A stretch of DNA of 64,000 nt from Stomoxys calcitrans. Taxonomy: Eukaryota; Arthropoda; Insecta; Diptera; Muscidae. This document shows positions 10,531-22,105 of the stretch, piece by piece. The stretch is taken from assembly GCF_963082655.1 (NCBI RefSeq), contig NC_081553.1, positions 61,494,311 through 61,558,310 of the forward strand. The letters are read 5' to 3'. Numbering within the stretch: the stretch's first letter is position 1; each line of letters opens with the position of its first letter. The position numbers were made by a program, and so were the translations under genes. The notes beneath the pieces were generated by a model. It saw nothing but the letters and a program-made list of their open reading frames with translations, was not told where the DNA came from and ran no database searches.

Positions 10531-11127
10531 AAGGGTGATTTTTTTGAGGTTAGGATTTTCATGCATTAGTATTTGACAGATCACGTGGGATTTCAGACAT
10601 GGTGTCAAAGAGAAAGATGCTCAGTATGCTTTGACATTTCATCATGAATAGACTTACTAACGAGCAACGCTTGCAAATCATTGAATTTTATTACCAAAAT
10701 CAGTGTTCGGTTCGAAATGTGTTCATTCACCGTTCAGCGATGAGGCTCATTTCTGGTTGAATGGCTACGTAAATAAGCAAAATTGCCGCATTTGGAGTGA
10801 AGAGCAACCAGAAGCCGTTCAAGAACTGCCCATGCATCCCGAAAAATGCACTGTTTGGTGTGGTTTGTACGCTGGTGGAATCATTGGACCGTATTTTTTC
10901 AAAGATGTTGTTGGACGCAACGTTACGGTGAATGAACACATTTCGAACCGAACACTGATTTTGGTAATAAAATTCAATGTTTTGCAAGCGTTGCTCGTTA
11001 GTAAGTCTATTCATGATGAAATGTCAAAGCATACTGAGCATCTTTCTCTTTGACACCATGTCTGAAATCCCACGTGATCTGTCAAATACTAATGCATGAA
11101 AATCCTAACCTCAAAAAAATCACCCTA
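10531..11127. mobile_element. Foldback derivative of the DD41D mariner, copy 1
   Basis: This 597-bp element is flanked by TA (10529-10530, 11128-11129). Two near-perfect inverted arms of 203 bp (10531-10733 and 10925-11127) both derive from the 5' end of the mariner at 50757. Between them lies a piece of the transposase gene around the first catalytic Asp (matching roughly 51341-51539). The native 3' end is missing. It lies in the CCP6-like intron, 43 nt before the exon 2 acceptor. Confidence 0.9.
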
Positions 11128-11159
11128 TATTACAATAAAAAATTGGGGTGTTCAATACA

Positions 11160-13360
11160 ATTTTTTGAGTAATTTTGGCATTAAAGGCTATGCTAATGCA
11201 TGCTTATGTCCACTGGAAACACTTTTATCCTTACTTTAACGATATTTTAAACTAAATTTGGAGAGATAACCACTTTTTCATATTTTTAGGAAGCTTTTCC
11301 TTGAAAGAATGATTTTTTACTTAGTTTTAAGAATTCTTTTTTAAAAAAAAGAATTTTGGAGAAAATTTGGGAATCATTTGTTATGGGAAAATTGATTTAG
11401 TTAGCGATTTGAAGTGAAAGGATATGTCTGTTTATGTAAAGTGACTTACGCTTAATGACAAGGTCCTTATTCCCAAGTTTTGGTTATTGCACTCGAAATA
11501 ATTACCAACATTTTTGATCAAGGAAAAAATCTTTAATTTTAGTAATATATTTTTTTTTTAGTAAAATCAATCAAAAATTTTTGACAAATATTTCTTTTTT
11601 TTTATTAAATTTTATTAAAAATTTATAAATTTTTTTTATTAAAATCAATCTAAATTTTTTTGGCAAATATTTTTCTCAAATTTATATTTCTTCTTTTCAA
11701 TTTCTATCTTTTTCAAAGACTACAACAGATTTTTGTCCACTGGAAAAAATGTTATCCTTACTTTAAAGATTTCTGGAACTAAATTTAGAGAGATAACCAA
11801 TTTTTTATATATTTTAAGGAAACTTTTCCTTAGATGAATGATTTTTTACTTAGTTTTAGGAATTCTTAGTTTAAAAATACGATTTTGGAGAAAATTTGGG
11901 AATCATTTGTTGGGGGAAAAAAAATTAGCGATTTGAAGTAAAAAAATATATCCGTTCATATATAGTGACTTACACTTAATGACAAGTCCATTTTTGGTTC
12001 TTTCACTCGAAATAATTACCAAAATTCTTTGATCAGCAAAAAATCTTTAATTTTAGTAATATTTTTTTTTTTTTGGTAGTAAAATCAACCCAAAATTTTT
12101 GTCAAATATTTCTGTCAAGATTAAATTTATCTTTTTCAAATTCTAACTTTTCCGAAGACTATAAAGGCGTTATACCCACTGGAAACAATTTTATCCTTAC
12201 TTTAAAGATTTCTTAAACTTAATTTGAGAAATAACCACTTTTTCATAATTTTAAGGAGAATTTTCCTTAGATTAATGATTTCTTACTTAGTTTTAAGAAT
12301 TCTTAGTTCAAAAATAGGATTTTTGGAGAAAATTTGGGAATCATTTCTTATGGGAAAATCTGTTTATTAGCGATTTGAAGTAAAGGGATATGTCTGTTCA
12401 TATATAGTGACTTAGACTTAATGACAAGGTCCTTATTCCGAAGTTTTGGTTTTTTCATTAAAAATAGTTACCAAAACTCTTCGATCAAGGAAAAAATCTT
12501 TTATTTTAGTATTATTTTCTTTTTGTGTTAAAATCAACCTTAAATTTTTGGCAAATATTCTATCAAAATTAAATTCCTCCGTTTCAATTTCTACATTTTC
12601 CAAATACTATAACGGGCTTATGTCCACTGGAAAATTTTTTTCTAACTTTAAAGAAATTAAAAAATTAATTTAGAGAGATAACCACTTTTTCATATTTTTT
12701 TAACAAAACTTTTACTTAGATGAATGATTTTTTACTTAGTTTTAAGAATTCTAAGCATAAAAATAGGACTTTTGGAGAAAATTTGGGAATTATTTGCTAT
12801 GGGAAAATTGGTTTAGTTTGAAGTAAAAGGATATGTCTGTTTATATATAGTGACTTAGACTTAATTACAATGTCCTTATTCCGAAGTTTTGGTTCTTTCA
12901 CTCGATATAAGTACGAAAATTCTTCGATCAAGGAAATAATCTTTACTTTTAGTAATATTATTTTTTTGTATGAAAATAATTTTTGGCAAAATTAAATTTC
13001 TATCTTTTCCGAAGACTTATGTCCACTGGAAACAATTTTATCCTAACTATAAAGATTTCTTAAACTAAATTTAGAGAGATAACCTCTTCTTCATATTTTT
13101 AAGGAAACTTTTGCTTGGATGAATAATTTTTTACTTATTTTTAAGATTTCCTAGTTCAAAAATTGGATTTTTGGAGAAAATTCCGAAGTTTTGGTTCTTT
13201 CACTCTAAATAAATACAAAAATTCTTCGATCAAGGAAAAAGTCTTCAATCTTAGTAATATTTTTTGTATGAAAATCAACCTGAGATTTTTGGCAAATATT
13301 TCTGTCTGTTTTTTTACATTTTTAAGCAAATGATTTTGTACACTTTTCTTGGATTGCATT
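11160..13360. repeat. Tandem array of about five 400-530-bp units
   Basis: GTCCACTGGAAA recurs at about 11209, 11735, 12174 (as ACCCACTGGAAA), 12621 and 13021. Each is followed by ATCCTTACTTTAAAGATTTC, GAGAGATAACCACTTTTTCA, TTTTGGAGAAAATTTGGGAA and ATGACAAGGTCCTTATTCC-like blocks. Units diverge by point changes and deletions. Non-coding, in the presumed CCP6-like intron 1. Confidence 0.9.
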
Positions 13361-13479
13361 TACCCTCTTCGGTTCTTTCATACATGCTCGTATGTTCCAA
13401 AGGATCTTTAGCTACACCCAACATTTTTATTATTAATTATATCAATTTTTTTTTTCTTTTTGTAAAACTTTAAACTTCT

Positions 13480-14279
13480 TAGGTACTCCAGACACTTGTG
13501 GTCTATAGCGAATGTATTGCAACTCTAAATGCATTTGCATTGAACCAAACGCAATTCAGCTCCAATTTCTAAACTATGCAAAGCTTTATTCAATTTGAAT
13601 TTAATTGTTCCCATGAAATGGTAAGAAAATCTTTTTTTTTTTTATTTTCAAATTTCCGCCTCTATCATAAAGTGAAGTGAAGTGGTGGCAATATGTACGC
13701 CCTCGCGAACACACACACTCACACCCGTTGACATACATAGGATTTTTGTTTTTAATTTAGCTATCCTTAGACGGACTTATATTGCCACTCATAGTCTAGT
13801 TATCCTTAGAACCTAAAAGCACGTCTTCCGCATAACCTTTAACGCCATTTTTGCTATCTAACTCAAGACATTTCAATTGACGCAGTAGTGTTGCTTCAGT
13901 TTACACCTTGATCCATCACATCAGAGAAGGAGTTTAGGGGAGTGTGGTCTATTCTTGGTTTTGATGGGTGTCAGTCACTTAGTCTAAAGTTGGTGGTGGG
14001 CTGTTTGGGGGAGCCAGAGATTTACTTTGCCTTTTACTTTCGACATTTGACTTGATTTGAGTGTTGGAGTGCGTGCCGTCATTTATCTTGCAGCCAGTCA
14101 TACGTGATTATTGTTGCACTTGGTCGGTATACGTGAGTGTCAGGATTTGCACTTTAATTGCTATGCATTGATTTCTAGTCTCGTGTCACGCCACAATCTT
14201 CAAGCAATGTCTGTTGCAGTGGGAGGCTTATTTTTCATAATTTTCTTAAAAATATTTGAGCTTTAAGGTGGCAAAATGG
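13480..14279. other. Low-repeat stretch without a recognised gene
   Basis: More complex than its neighbours, with a CA-rich run (ACACACACTCACACCC near 13712). No frame, splice-bounded exon or repeat family is recognised. Confidence 0.5.
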
Positions 14280-16815
14280 ATCGAAGCAGGGTACTTTGAT
14301 TTATGTTATTAAATTTTTACCAGATCGGAAAAACGTGCCTCCTGGAAGATTTTCTGCGACCAGGTCGATAGCGTTAAAAAAAATTCTCTCAAAAACCCAT
14401 GTCCAAACTGAAACATTAGTAGACGGCTTGGGAGTGAGAGCAGAGACAATGGAGTACATGTTGAGGCTTTTGATAAAAACGCATTTTCCACATGATATGA
14501 CGGGATTCATGGAGACACCAGAATCTGGGAATAAAGAGATTGATCGAAGGCTTATAATTACAGAATTTATGGTAAAGGATGCCATGAGGAGCTTCAAACC
14601 ATTTAAGTCACCCGGACCTGATGGAATATTTGCGGCGTTACTACAGAAAGAGGCAGACTATCTGGCGGGCCATCTGGCGTGTATTTTTACAGCGTGCCTA
14701 GGACTTGCATATACTACGAAAGCCTGGCAGAAGGCAAGAGTGGTATTTATACCTAAGCCCGGCAAGACAATTTATGCGACCCCAAAGGTCTACAGGCCTA
14801 TAAGCCTAATGTCCTTTCTACCATGGAAAGGAGTAGGAAATCCAGCGAACTGCCTAAATACAAACAGCTGGCCTATGTCAAGGGAAAGTCGGTGGAGACT
14901 GCCCTGCACAAGGTAGTAGTGCATAAGAAGAAACTTTCGATGCCTAGACGTACACACGGGCGGTATGCATTGACATCGAGGGGGCTTTTAACAATGTTCA
15001 GACCGACATTCTGATCCAGGCCCTCAGAGACTGGATAAACCATATGCTAAGGAACAGTTGGATAAATTGTGGATCCCATGGCATAAATATAAGGGAGAAA
15101 GTGGCACAGCGCACGCCACAGGGGGGCATTTTATCGCCACTCCCATTGGTGACCTCCATAAATAACCTATTACGGATGCTGACTGAAGAGGGATTTGAAG
15201 CCGACTGCTACGCAGACGATATTATATTGCTTCTAACAGGTTAGGATCCGAACCAGCTATGAAGATGGGTCGAAAAGGTCTTGTTCACGAGTAAGACGAA
15301 GGTGGGCCTATTTATCGCACCACGTTTTTTCAATGAATCGATTTCGATATCTGACAAGGTCAAATACTTAGGAGTATCCTTGGTCAGGAAACTGAATTGG
15401 AAGTGTCATATTCAGGAGCGTACCTAGAAGACCCACAGATGTTGGGCACTATGTAGACGGGCCATAGGCTCGTAAAGTAGTCTGAATCCGAGGATAGTCC
15501 ACTAGCTCTACAGGAGCGTGATTAGACCAATACTTAGTTACGCCTCATAGACCAATACTTAGTTACTCCACTTATTCTAACAGCGATGGAGAAAAAGTGC
15601 AACGTTAGGATAATACAGCAGGTTCAGAGAATATGCTGTCTTCGCATTGGCGGAGCAATGAGGACCACGCGCACTAGGCCACTGGAGACTATTGTAGATA
15701 TCCAACCCATAGACATACATACTAAATGTAAGGCAGCCATTGCAGCTATGAGACTTAAGGCGATGGGAGCATGGATAGAGGATCGGTGCAGGTCATACCA
15801 TCGCGGTATAATCGAGGCGACGATGGCAAACCTGGAAGGAATAGGAGAGGTTTCCGATCGTATACTTAAGACGACACTTGAGGTCGAGTGCGAGGCATTG
15901 CTGCCAGCGGTACAGTCTTAGATTAACGGAACCCTGGTATTGCTACCTGTAAGATCATGTTACACGGATGGATCAAAGCTAGAGAACAGAATGGGTCTGG
16001 AGGTTTACATTGAGAACCCAGGGACTGAGATCTGTAAGGGGGAATGAAAAGCAGACGATTTGGCAGTGAAGGCCAAAGGACTGCCGTCAACAAACTTGAT
16101 TAACCTGAAGCCTTTCGGGTTGACGCATTCCGAGTTAAGAGCGTGGGTCTGGAGAACAGAATGGATCTGAAGGTCTAAATTGAGAACCCAGGGACTGAGA
16201 TCTGTAAGGGGGAATAAAAAAGCAGACGATTTGGCAGTGAAGCCCAAAGGACTGCCGTCAACAAATTTGATTAACCCGAAGCCTTTCGGGTTGACTCAGT
16301 CTGAGTTTAGAGCGTGGGCTACGAACGCTCTGCGGGATAGCGAAACGAAAAGACGACGAAAATCCTATGGGGAGATCCGCATTGTGAGAAGACGAGGGTA
16401 TTACTGAAAGGAAGCAAACAGGAGGTCAGTAAAGCTTTCGCTATCATAACAGGACACAGGACTACGAGCTGAATTATACAAGATCGGTGCGGCAAGTTAT
16501 AGCATGGTCATGCTCAGAAGATGATGAGATATTGGAGCATTTCCTATGTCATTGCCCGGCTTTCATGGCTAACAGACACCAGCACATAGGTGTGGACACA
16601 ATACAAGATATAAACCAACTAAAGGGCGTGGTATTGAAAACAAATATGGATTTTGTAAGCAGCTCAGAATTCCGGACTTATATTTTCTTTTTGAGGTTAC
16701 TTTTATAGTATTTAGAGAGCACAACAAGCCGATTACTGGCTTAGGTGTGTGTCCATAGTGGCATGGGGCGTATTAATAACCGCGGCCTCTATTTAACCTA
16801 ACCTAATCTATAACA
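14280..16815 (+). mobile_element. Non-LTR retrotransposon (R1/I-like), decayed RT and C-terminal region
   Basis: Reverse transcriptase motifs occur in order but in shifted frames: KSPGPDGIFAALLQ, VVFIPKPGK and YRPISLMSF (14600-14830), YVKGKSVETALHKV, CIDIEGAFNN (motif A), TPQGGILSPLP (motif B), CYADDIILL (motif C, about 15210). The downstream part has CNVRIIQQVQRICCLRIGGA and a tribe of Cys/His near CSEDDEILEHFLCHCP. PKPGK and the long C-terminal region suggest the R1/I group. Frameshifts, stops and a tandem duplication make it inactive. The endonuclease part is absent. It ends near CCTAACCTAACCTAATC. It lies in the presumed CCP6-like intron 1. Confidence 0.85.
15980..16319 (+). repeat. 170-bp tandem duplication inside a LINE
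   Basis: GAGAACAGAATGG...AGAGCGTGGG occurs twice in a row (about 15980-16149 and 16150-16319), with about 5-6% differences and small indels. It falls in the C-terminal region of the LINE. Confidence 0.9.
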
Positions 16816-16910
16816 TTTTTGAAACTGCCAAAAAGCGATCTTTGGATGCTTTTCCTTAGGCATCTAGAGGGAGAAGGTCGGTTTTTGCACATGTAAACTT
16901 CGTTAGCGGA

Positions 16911-17197
16911 GGACACCGTAGCAGAGGTTAGCATGTCCGCCTATGACGCTGAACACATCGGTTTGAATCCAGGCGAAAACATAAAACAAAATTTTTCAGC
17001 GGTGGTTTTCCACTCCTAATGCTTGCGACATTTGTTAGGTTACCATGCTGTGAAAACTCCCCCAAAGAGGTGTCGCATTGTTGCGGGCTCAGCTATAAAA
17101 AGGAGGCCCCTTATCATTGATCAGCTAAAAATTGAAAGGGATAGTACCCATTGATATGTGAGAAGTTTCTTTATGGAATACTCATGGGCAAATTTGT
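16911..17197 (+). mobile_element. tRNA-headed SINE, full length
   Basis: The head has an A-box-like GAGGTTAGCATGTCCGCC and a B-box-like GGTTTGAATCCAGGCG at tRNA spacing. The body (CAGCGGTGGTTTTCCACTCC, AAAAAGGAGGCCCCTTATCA) ends in TGGAATACTCATGGGCAAAT. It follows the 3' end of a LINE. Confidence 0.8.
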
Positions 17198-17959
17198 ATT
17201 TGCAAAAAAAATTTGGTCGTCATTCCCTTGGAAATGAACAAAAGTGACACTTATGTCGACATTCCAAAGCAGCTTTCTCTCAAAGTTAACAATTCCAACA
17301 TACGCTCTCAAAATCGTAATTGCTAATATACGTTTAAAATGTTCAGCCAGGAGCGTCGGAGGTCTGTTGAGGGTATCAATTCCATATACTGGGGTAACCA
17401 ATAGTCTATAGCAATACATAGTATAGTGGAGAGATATAGGAAGAAACAATGATAATCCAGCAGGAACCAATGAGTTACTATTTAAGACAGGATGCGAAAG
17501 ATGATAAGGCATATACATTAGCTTATTTTTACGATTGGACTAGAAAAATGCATACCCCATTATATACTGCGTCCAGTGCTCAAAAATGGACACAAAACGG
17601 TATGTGATGACTACGGAGAAGTATGTCTCCTTCCCTTCGCTTACAAAAAATTATCGATCATATTGAATTAGGGAGATTGAAATTTGAATTCAACGTCAAA
17701 TTTGGACTCCATCATTGTGTCTTTAGAATTGGACCACAATATTCACACAACTTCAGATGCTGAAATAGAATCATGAGATATAGGTTGGCACATTCTATCT
17801 ATTTGCCGACTACTCGGCAGCTATCGGTAGTTCCATAGGTTGAAAGGCAAAACTGTCAGACTGCGCCAAAAGAATAGCTAACATTCGATGTTATGTTAAA
17901 ATATGGTAGAACCTCTTTGAGCTATTTAGTAATGTGGTCTCTTGAATATAAATTCATTA

Positions 17960-18345
17960 AACAACATATTCTGGCCGCCTTTGCCGATGATATTGGCGTT
18001 ATGTAAGCCATGCTGGGCACCAATTAAATTGAATGCAATTAAATCATTGGTGGAGTAGCTAAAATAAACCAAGTTTGGCATCGATAATCTCTAGAGAACA
18101 TATTTCTGAACTCAACTGTGAACTGAATATTTCACAACAGAATAGCTGCACAGCCCTCAGATATATCCATTTTCCTGGGGAACTAAATTCTGGATAAATT
18201 CCTTTGTAAGCTAAGCTTCAAGATAAGGTCCAAGAGCAACGGACGCTACATTATCAAAAATTGGAGTCTTAAATTGCTCCGTGAATATGTGTTCCGTAAA
18301 TAAGCTTCGGCACAGCCAAATTTAACGCGCTTTTACTTGTTTTTC
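17960..18345 (+). mobile_element. Possible reverse transcriptase remnant ending in a DINE-like tail
   Basis: AAFADDIGVM at about 17967-18000 resembles an RT motif C, and KLSFKIRSKSNGRY lies further on. At 18300-18345 CGCGCTTTTACTTGTTTTT is a DINE-like terminus. Too decayed for a family call. The rest of 17200-17960 shows nothing recognisable. Confidence 0.25.
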
Positions 18346-18383
18346 ACTTAATGACTTAAGTTCTATAATTATTTGATTTTTTT

Positions 18384-20076
18384 TATACCCTCCACCATAT
18401 GATGGGGGTATAATAATTTCGTCATTCTGTTTGTAACACCTCGAAATATTCGTCTAAGACCACATAAAGTATATATTGGGTTGCCCAAAAAGTGATTGCG
18501 GATTTTTTTAATAGAAAGTAAATGCATATTTAATAAAACTTAGAATGAACTTTCATCAAATATACTTTTTTACACTTTTTTAAACCAAGCTAAAAGTAAC
18601 AGCTGATAACTGACAGAAGAAAGAATGCAATTACAGAGTCACAAGCTGTGAAAAAATTTGTCAACGCCGACTATATGAAAAATCCGCAATTACTTTTTGG
18701 GCAACCCAATATATTCTTGATCATCATGACATTTGAAGTCGATCTATCCATGTCTGCGCGTCTGTCCGTCCGTCCGTCTGTCTGTCGAAAGCACGCTAAC
18801 TTTCGAAGGAGTAAAGCTAGCCGCTTGAAATTTTGCACATTTACCTTTTATTAGTGTAGGTCGATTGGGATTGTAATTGGGCCATATCGTTCCATGTTTT
18901 GATATAGCTGCCATATAAACCGATGATGGATCTTGACTTCTTGAGCCATCAGAGGGCGCAATTCTTATCCGATTTGGCTGACATTTTTCATGACTTGTTT
19001 TGTTATGACTTGATATAGCTGCCATATAAACCGATGATGGATCTTGACTTCTTGAGCCATCAGAGGGCGCAATTCTTATCCGATTTGGCTGAAATTTTTC
19101 ATGACTTGTTTTGTTATGACTTCCAACAATTTTGCTACGTATGGTTCAAATCGGTCTAAAACCTGGTATAGCTGCCATATAAACCGATCTGGGGTCTTGG
19201 CTTCTTGAGCCTCTACAGAGTGCAAAACTTATCCGATTTGACTGAAATTCGGCACGACGTTTTTGTTATGACTTCCAACAACTGTGCTGAGTATGGTTGA
19301 AATCCCTCCATAACCTGTTATAGTTGCCATATTAACCAATCTTTAATCATGACTTCTTGAGCCACTAGAGGGCGCATTTCTTATCCGATTTGGCTGAAAT
19401 TTAGTATGATGTGTTTTGTTACGATTTTCAAAAACTGTGCTAAGTATAGTTCAAATCGGTTCATAACACTATACAGCTGCCATATAAACCCATCTGGGGT
19501 TTTGACTTCTTGAACCTCTAGAGCGCGCAATTACTATCCGATTTGGCTGAAATTCGGCATGACGTTTTTCGTTAAGAGTGTCAACAACAGTGATAAGTAT
19601 GGTTCAAACCGGTTCATAACCCGATATAGCTGCCATATAAACCGATCTTTAAGCTTGACTTCTTGAGCCACCAGAAGACGCAATTCTTATCCGATTTGGC
19701 TGAAATTTTGTACAACGGCTTCTCTCATGACCTTCAACCTACATGTCAAATATGGTTTGAATCGGTCTATAGCCTGAAACATCTTCCATATAAACCGATA
19801 TCCCTATTTTACTTCTTAAGCCCCTAAAGGGCGCAATTCTTATACGAATTGGCTGAAATTTTACACAATGATTCTTACTATGGTCTCCAACATTCTATTC
19901 AATTATGCTCCGAATCGGACCATAGGTTGATATAGCTCCTATACCATAGCAATTCGTTTCTTCTATCCTTTGTTTGCCCAAAAAGATTTAGCGGGAAAAG
20001 AATTCGAAAAATGCGATCCATGGTGGAGGGTATATAAGATTCGGCCCGGCCGAACTTAGCACGCTTTTACTTATTT
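18384..20076 (+). repeat. DINE-like element, complete, with a MITE inside
   Basis: It begins TATACCCTCCACCATATGAT. Near the end it has ATGGTGGAGGGTATATAAGA (the subterminal inverted repeat), then the hairpin TTCGGCCCGGCCGAA and ACTTAGCACGCTTTTACTT. Between these lie about seven diverged repeats of about 150 bp with GATATAGCTGCCATATAAAC. It carries the 238-bp mariner MITE at 18474. No coding potential. It lies inside the presumed CCP6-like intron 1. Confidence 0.8.
18474..18711. mobile_element. 238-bp MITE of the D34D mariner
   Basis: The ends TATTGGGTTGCCCAAAAAG and its complement enclose short pieces from both ends of the mariner at 35364, with the coding part deleted. It is inserted at TA within the DINE-like element at 18384, in its conserved TATATATTCTTGA stretch. 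Confidence 0.85.
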
Positions 20077-20079
20077 TTA

Positions 20080-22080
20080 CCATACTTTTGGGTTAAAATT
20101 AACCTTTTCTACATCGACGATTAACAATCTTAAGACTATGATTAGTGTTTTCTTTGCTCTTTCAAAATTACCTGAATCACCCATTATTTATGTGATGAAG
20201 GGTTGGTTGGTTGACTGTTTAGTTGGCCGGTAGGGCTTACATATCACTCAAGTAGCGGCTGAGATGCACATTTTATTTTTCCACTCTATTATACAGGTAT
20301 CTTGGCTACAAAAACAAACACATTAATTTACAAACAAGTGCAACAAATAGTCTCTCAAGTACCTTAGAAAAAACCTTAGAAACTGGGCGTCCGCACTGAT
20401 AAGAGTTTTGGGGGGTTTCGAAAATGTTGCCAACGGTCGAGTGAATGTAACCACTTTGGCTTTTATTTTGGAGGGTGGTTGCGTGTGTGAAATATTTCAC
20501 TTTCTCTTGAGTCAAGTGGGTTATTTTTCAATTTAACACATTCTTTTTTTGGTATATCTTTGGTATGTTTGTTGCCTACTTTTAGAAGGCTTATGCCATA
20601 ATAGAACTATTGCATATTATAAGGCGTTGCACTGTAGATACTGCAATAATCTCTAGTAAAGAATCTTGTTTTTTTTTCATTCCTTTTGCGTTTAAAATCT
20701 TTTTCGTTTTACTTGTTGGTTTTCAATTTTCTTCACTTGGTTTTAAACATTTTGCTTTCAGTTGCTTTTTGAATACTGGCCGTTTTTGACGTCTCTGCTT
20801 CATGTTGCGGTATATTTTGTTAATTTTTGCATTTTTTTTTTAATAAAAATACTTTTTTGACATTTTGATTCTGTGTTGTTTTTTGTTTGTTTGATCAATA
20901 AATTCCAAAGTGTTTTTCTCTCTCGCTTTTATTTTACAACATTTACTGCCGAATGAATGTGGATAAATCATTTGCCGTTTTTGCCATTGCCTATGTGTAG
21001 GCGCTTGAATGAAAATGAACAGCGTAGTTGTATTTTAGTTGGGAATTTCTTTGGCTTCATGGGAGTGAAGTTTTGTTAAGCGCTTGTATCTATCGTTACG
21101 CTGTTGTTACTTTTAGTTTGTTGTGTATCATTATTTGTTTTATATGGGGTTATTATTCAAAAAAAAAAAAAAATTCGCATGTGCGATAAAGTTTTAGTTA
21201 CAACTTTTGTGCAATACAGGTCGTCGCAGTGAGTTCAGCAGACTCTAGCTGTCAGCGTTACATGAGATATACAGCGTCAAACCATAAACATCGTGTTAAT
21301 TTTAATCATCGTCCTTTCTGGGCGCAAGTATATTTTTGTTGTGCTGGCTGACTGAATGGCTGGCTGGTTTCGTGTTCCTTCGTCCTTGCCGTCTCACCAT
21401 TAAAGTCATATATCATTCATCGACTTTTGTGCTGTCTGGCAGCGAATTTGTGTCACGTGTGTTGGTTACTTTTCGAATATAGTTCATTAGGTTAGCTGTC
21501 TTTCTGTGTGGCACACACAAAACTTGCGCTATTATCAAAAACACATAGCCCGGCCATTGTGAGTATATGTTACCAATATGAGTAGAATTCGGGACTAAAG
21601 ACTAGTCCTTTCTGGCGTCTCGTCAAAGTCGTGTGTTGTTGTGCAATTTGTTTTTTCATTATTGTCTGGTTGGTTGGTGCGGCGTCAAACTCATGCAAGT
21701 TTCCCTTCGGTTGATTTATTAATGCGTAAAACGTGAATTACGAACTCCATTGATTAAATATTGACTTTGTTTGTGTGTCGAGTGGAAGTTGAATTTTGTT
21801 TTCCGATTAAAATGCCTTTTTAGGCATGATTGATGGTTAATGTTAGACAAATAGATTAACATTCAATTAAGAACTATTTTTTCTAATATGAGAAACATTA
21901 AAAAGTTAAGTTTTTTTTTGTGAAACATTTGTGGTTTTGGAGTGCATTATTTTGTTTATTGGTTGTTACCATGGCATTTGGGTAAAGGGAGACCCCTTGA
22001 AGCTTACAGCTGACCCTTTTGTTATGTGGAATAGTTGTAACAAAATACGAAGGATAGTTGAAGTCTTATGCTATTCAAAA
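20080..22080. other. Low-repeat stretch, possible 5' region of the CCP6-like gene
   Basis: About 2 kb free of the repeat families that fill the surroundings. It lies upstream (minus strand) of the proposed first exon at 20184. T-rich and GTTGTT-rich, with no clear core promoter motif. Confidence 0.4.
20172..20184 (-). CDS. AGBL4: Candidate first coding exon of the CCP6-like gene (13 nt, MGDS plus 1 nt)
   Basis: On the minus strand an ATG in the context ATAATGG starts four codons, Met-Gly-Asp-Ser, plus one G, followed directly by a donor GTAATT. Exon 2 begins in phase 1 with AT, so the split codon becomes GAT (Asp) and the N-terminus reads MGDSDSEGSDGEGG. Nothing with a start codon in the right phase was seen nearer exon 2. 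The intron would be 9.7 kb. The exon lies at the edge of 20.1-22.1 kb, the longest low-repeat stretch near the gene, which fits a promoter/5' UTR. So short an exon could match by chance, so this is a proposal. Confidence 0.4.
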
Positions 22081-22105
22081 TACTAACTTTAATTTATGAA
22101 TGAAA

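Noticed and set aside
10488..10608. Open frame upstream of CCP6-like exon 2 starting with a Met-like codon
   Set aside because: It runs through the intron acceptor into the foldback mariner, and residues such as HVICQILMHENPNL come from transposon ends.
10703..11053. Truncated transposase frame read as a separate small gene
   Set aside because: It is the core of the foldback derivative; the frame runs into the inverted arm (NEHISNRTLILVIKFN), which is antisense 5' sequence.
16920..16990. Possible tRNA gene
   Set aside because: A- and B-box-like blocks are present, but no full cloverleaf can be drawn and the same sequence heads a dispersed SINE family.
17171..17518. 115-codon minus-strand frame
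   Set aside because: No match to a family I know and no conserved motif; it may be old LINE sequence but cannot be supported.
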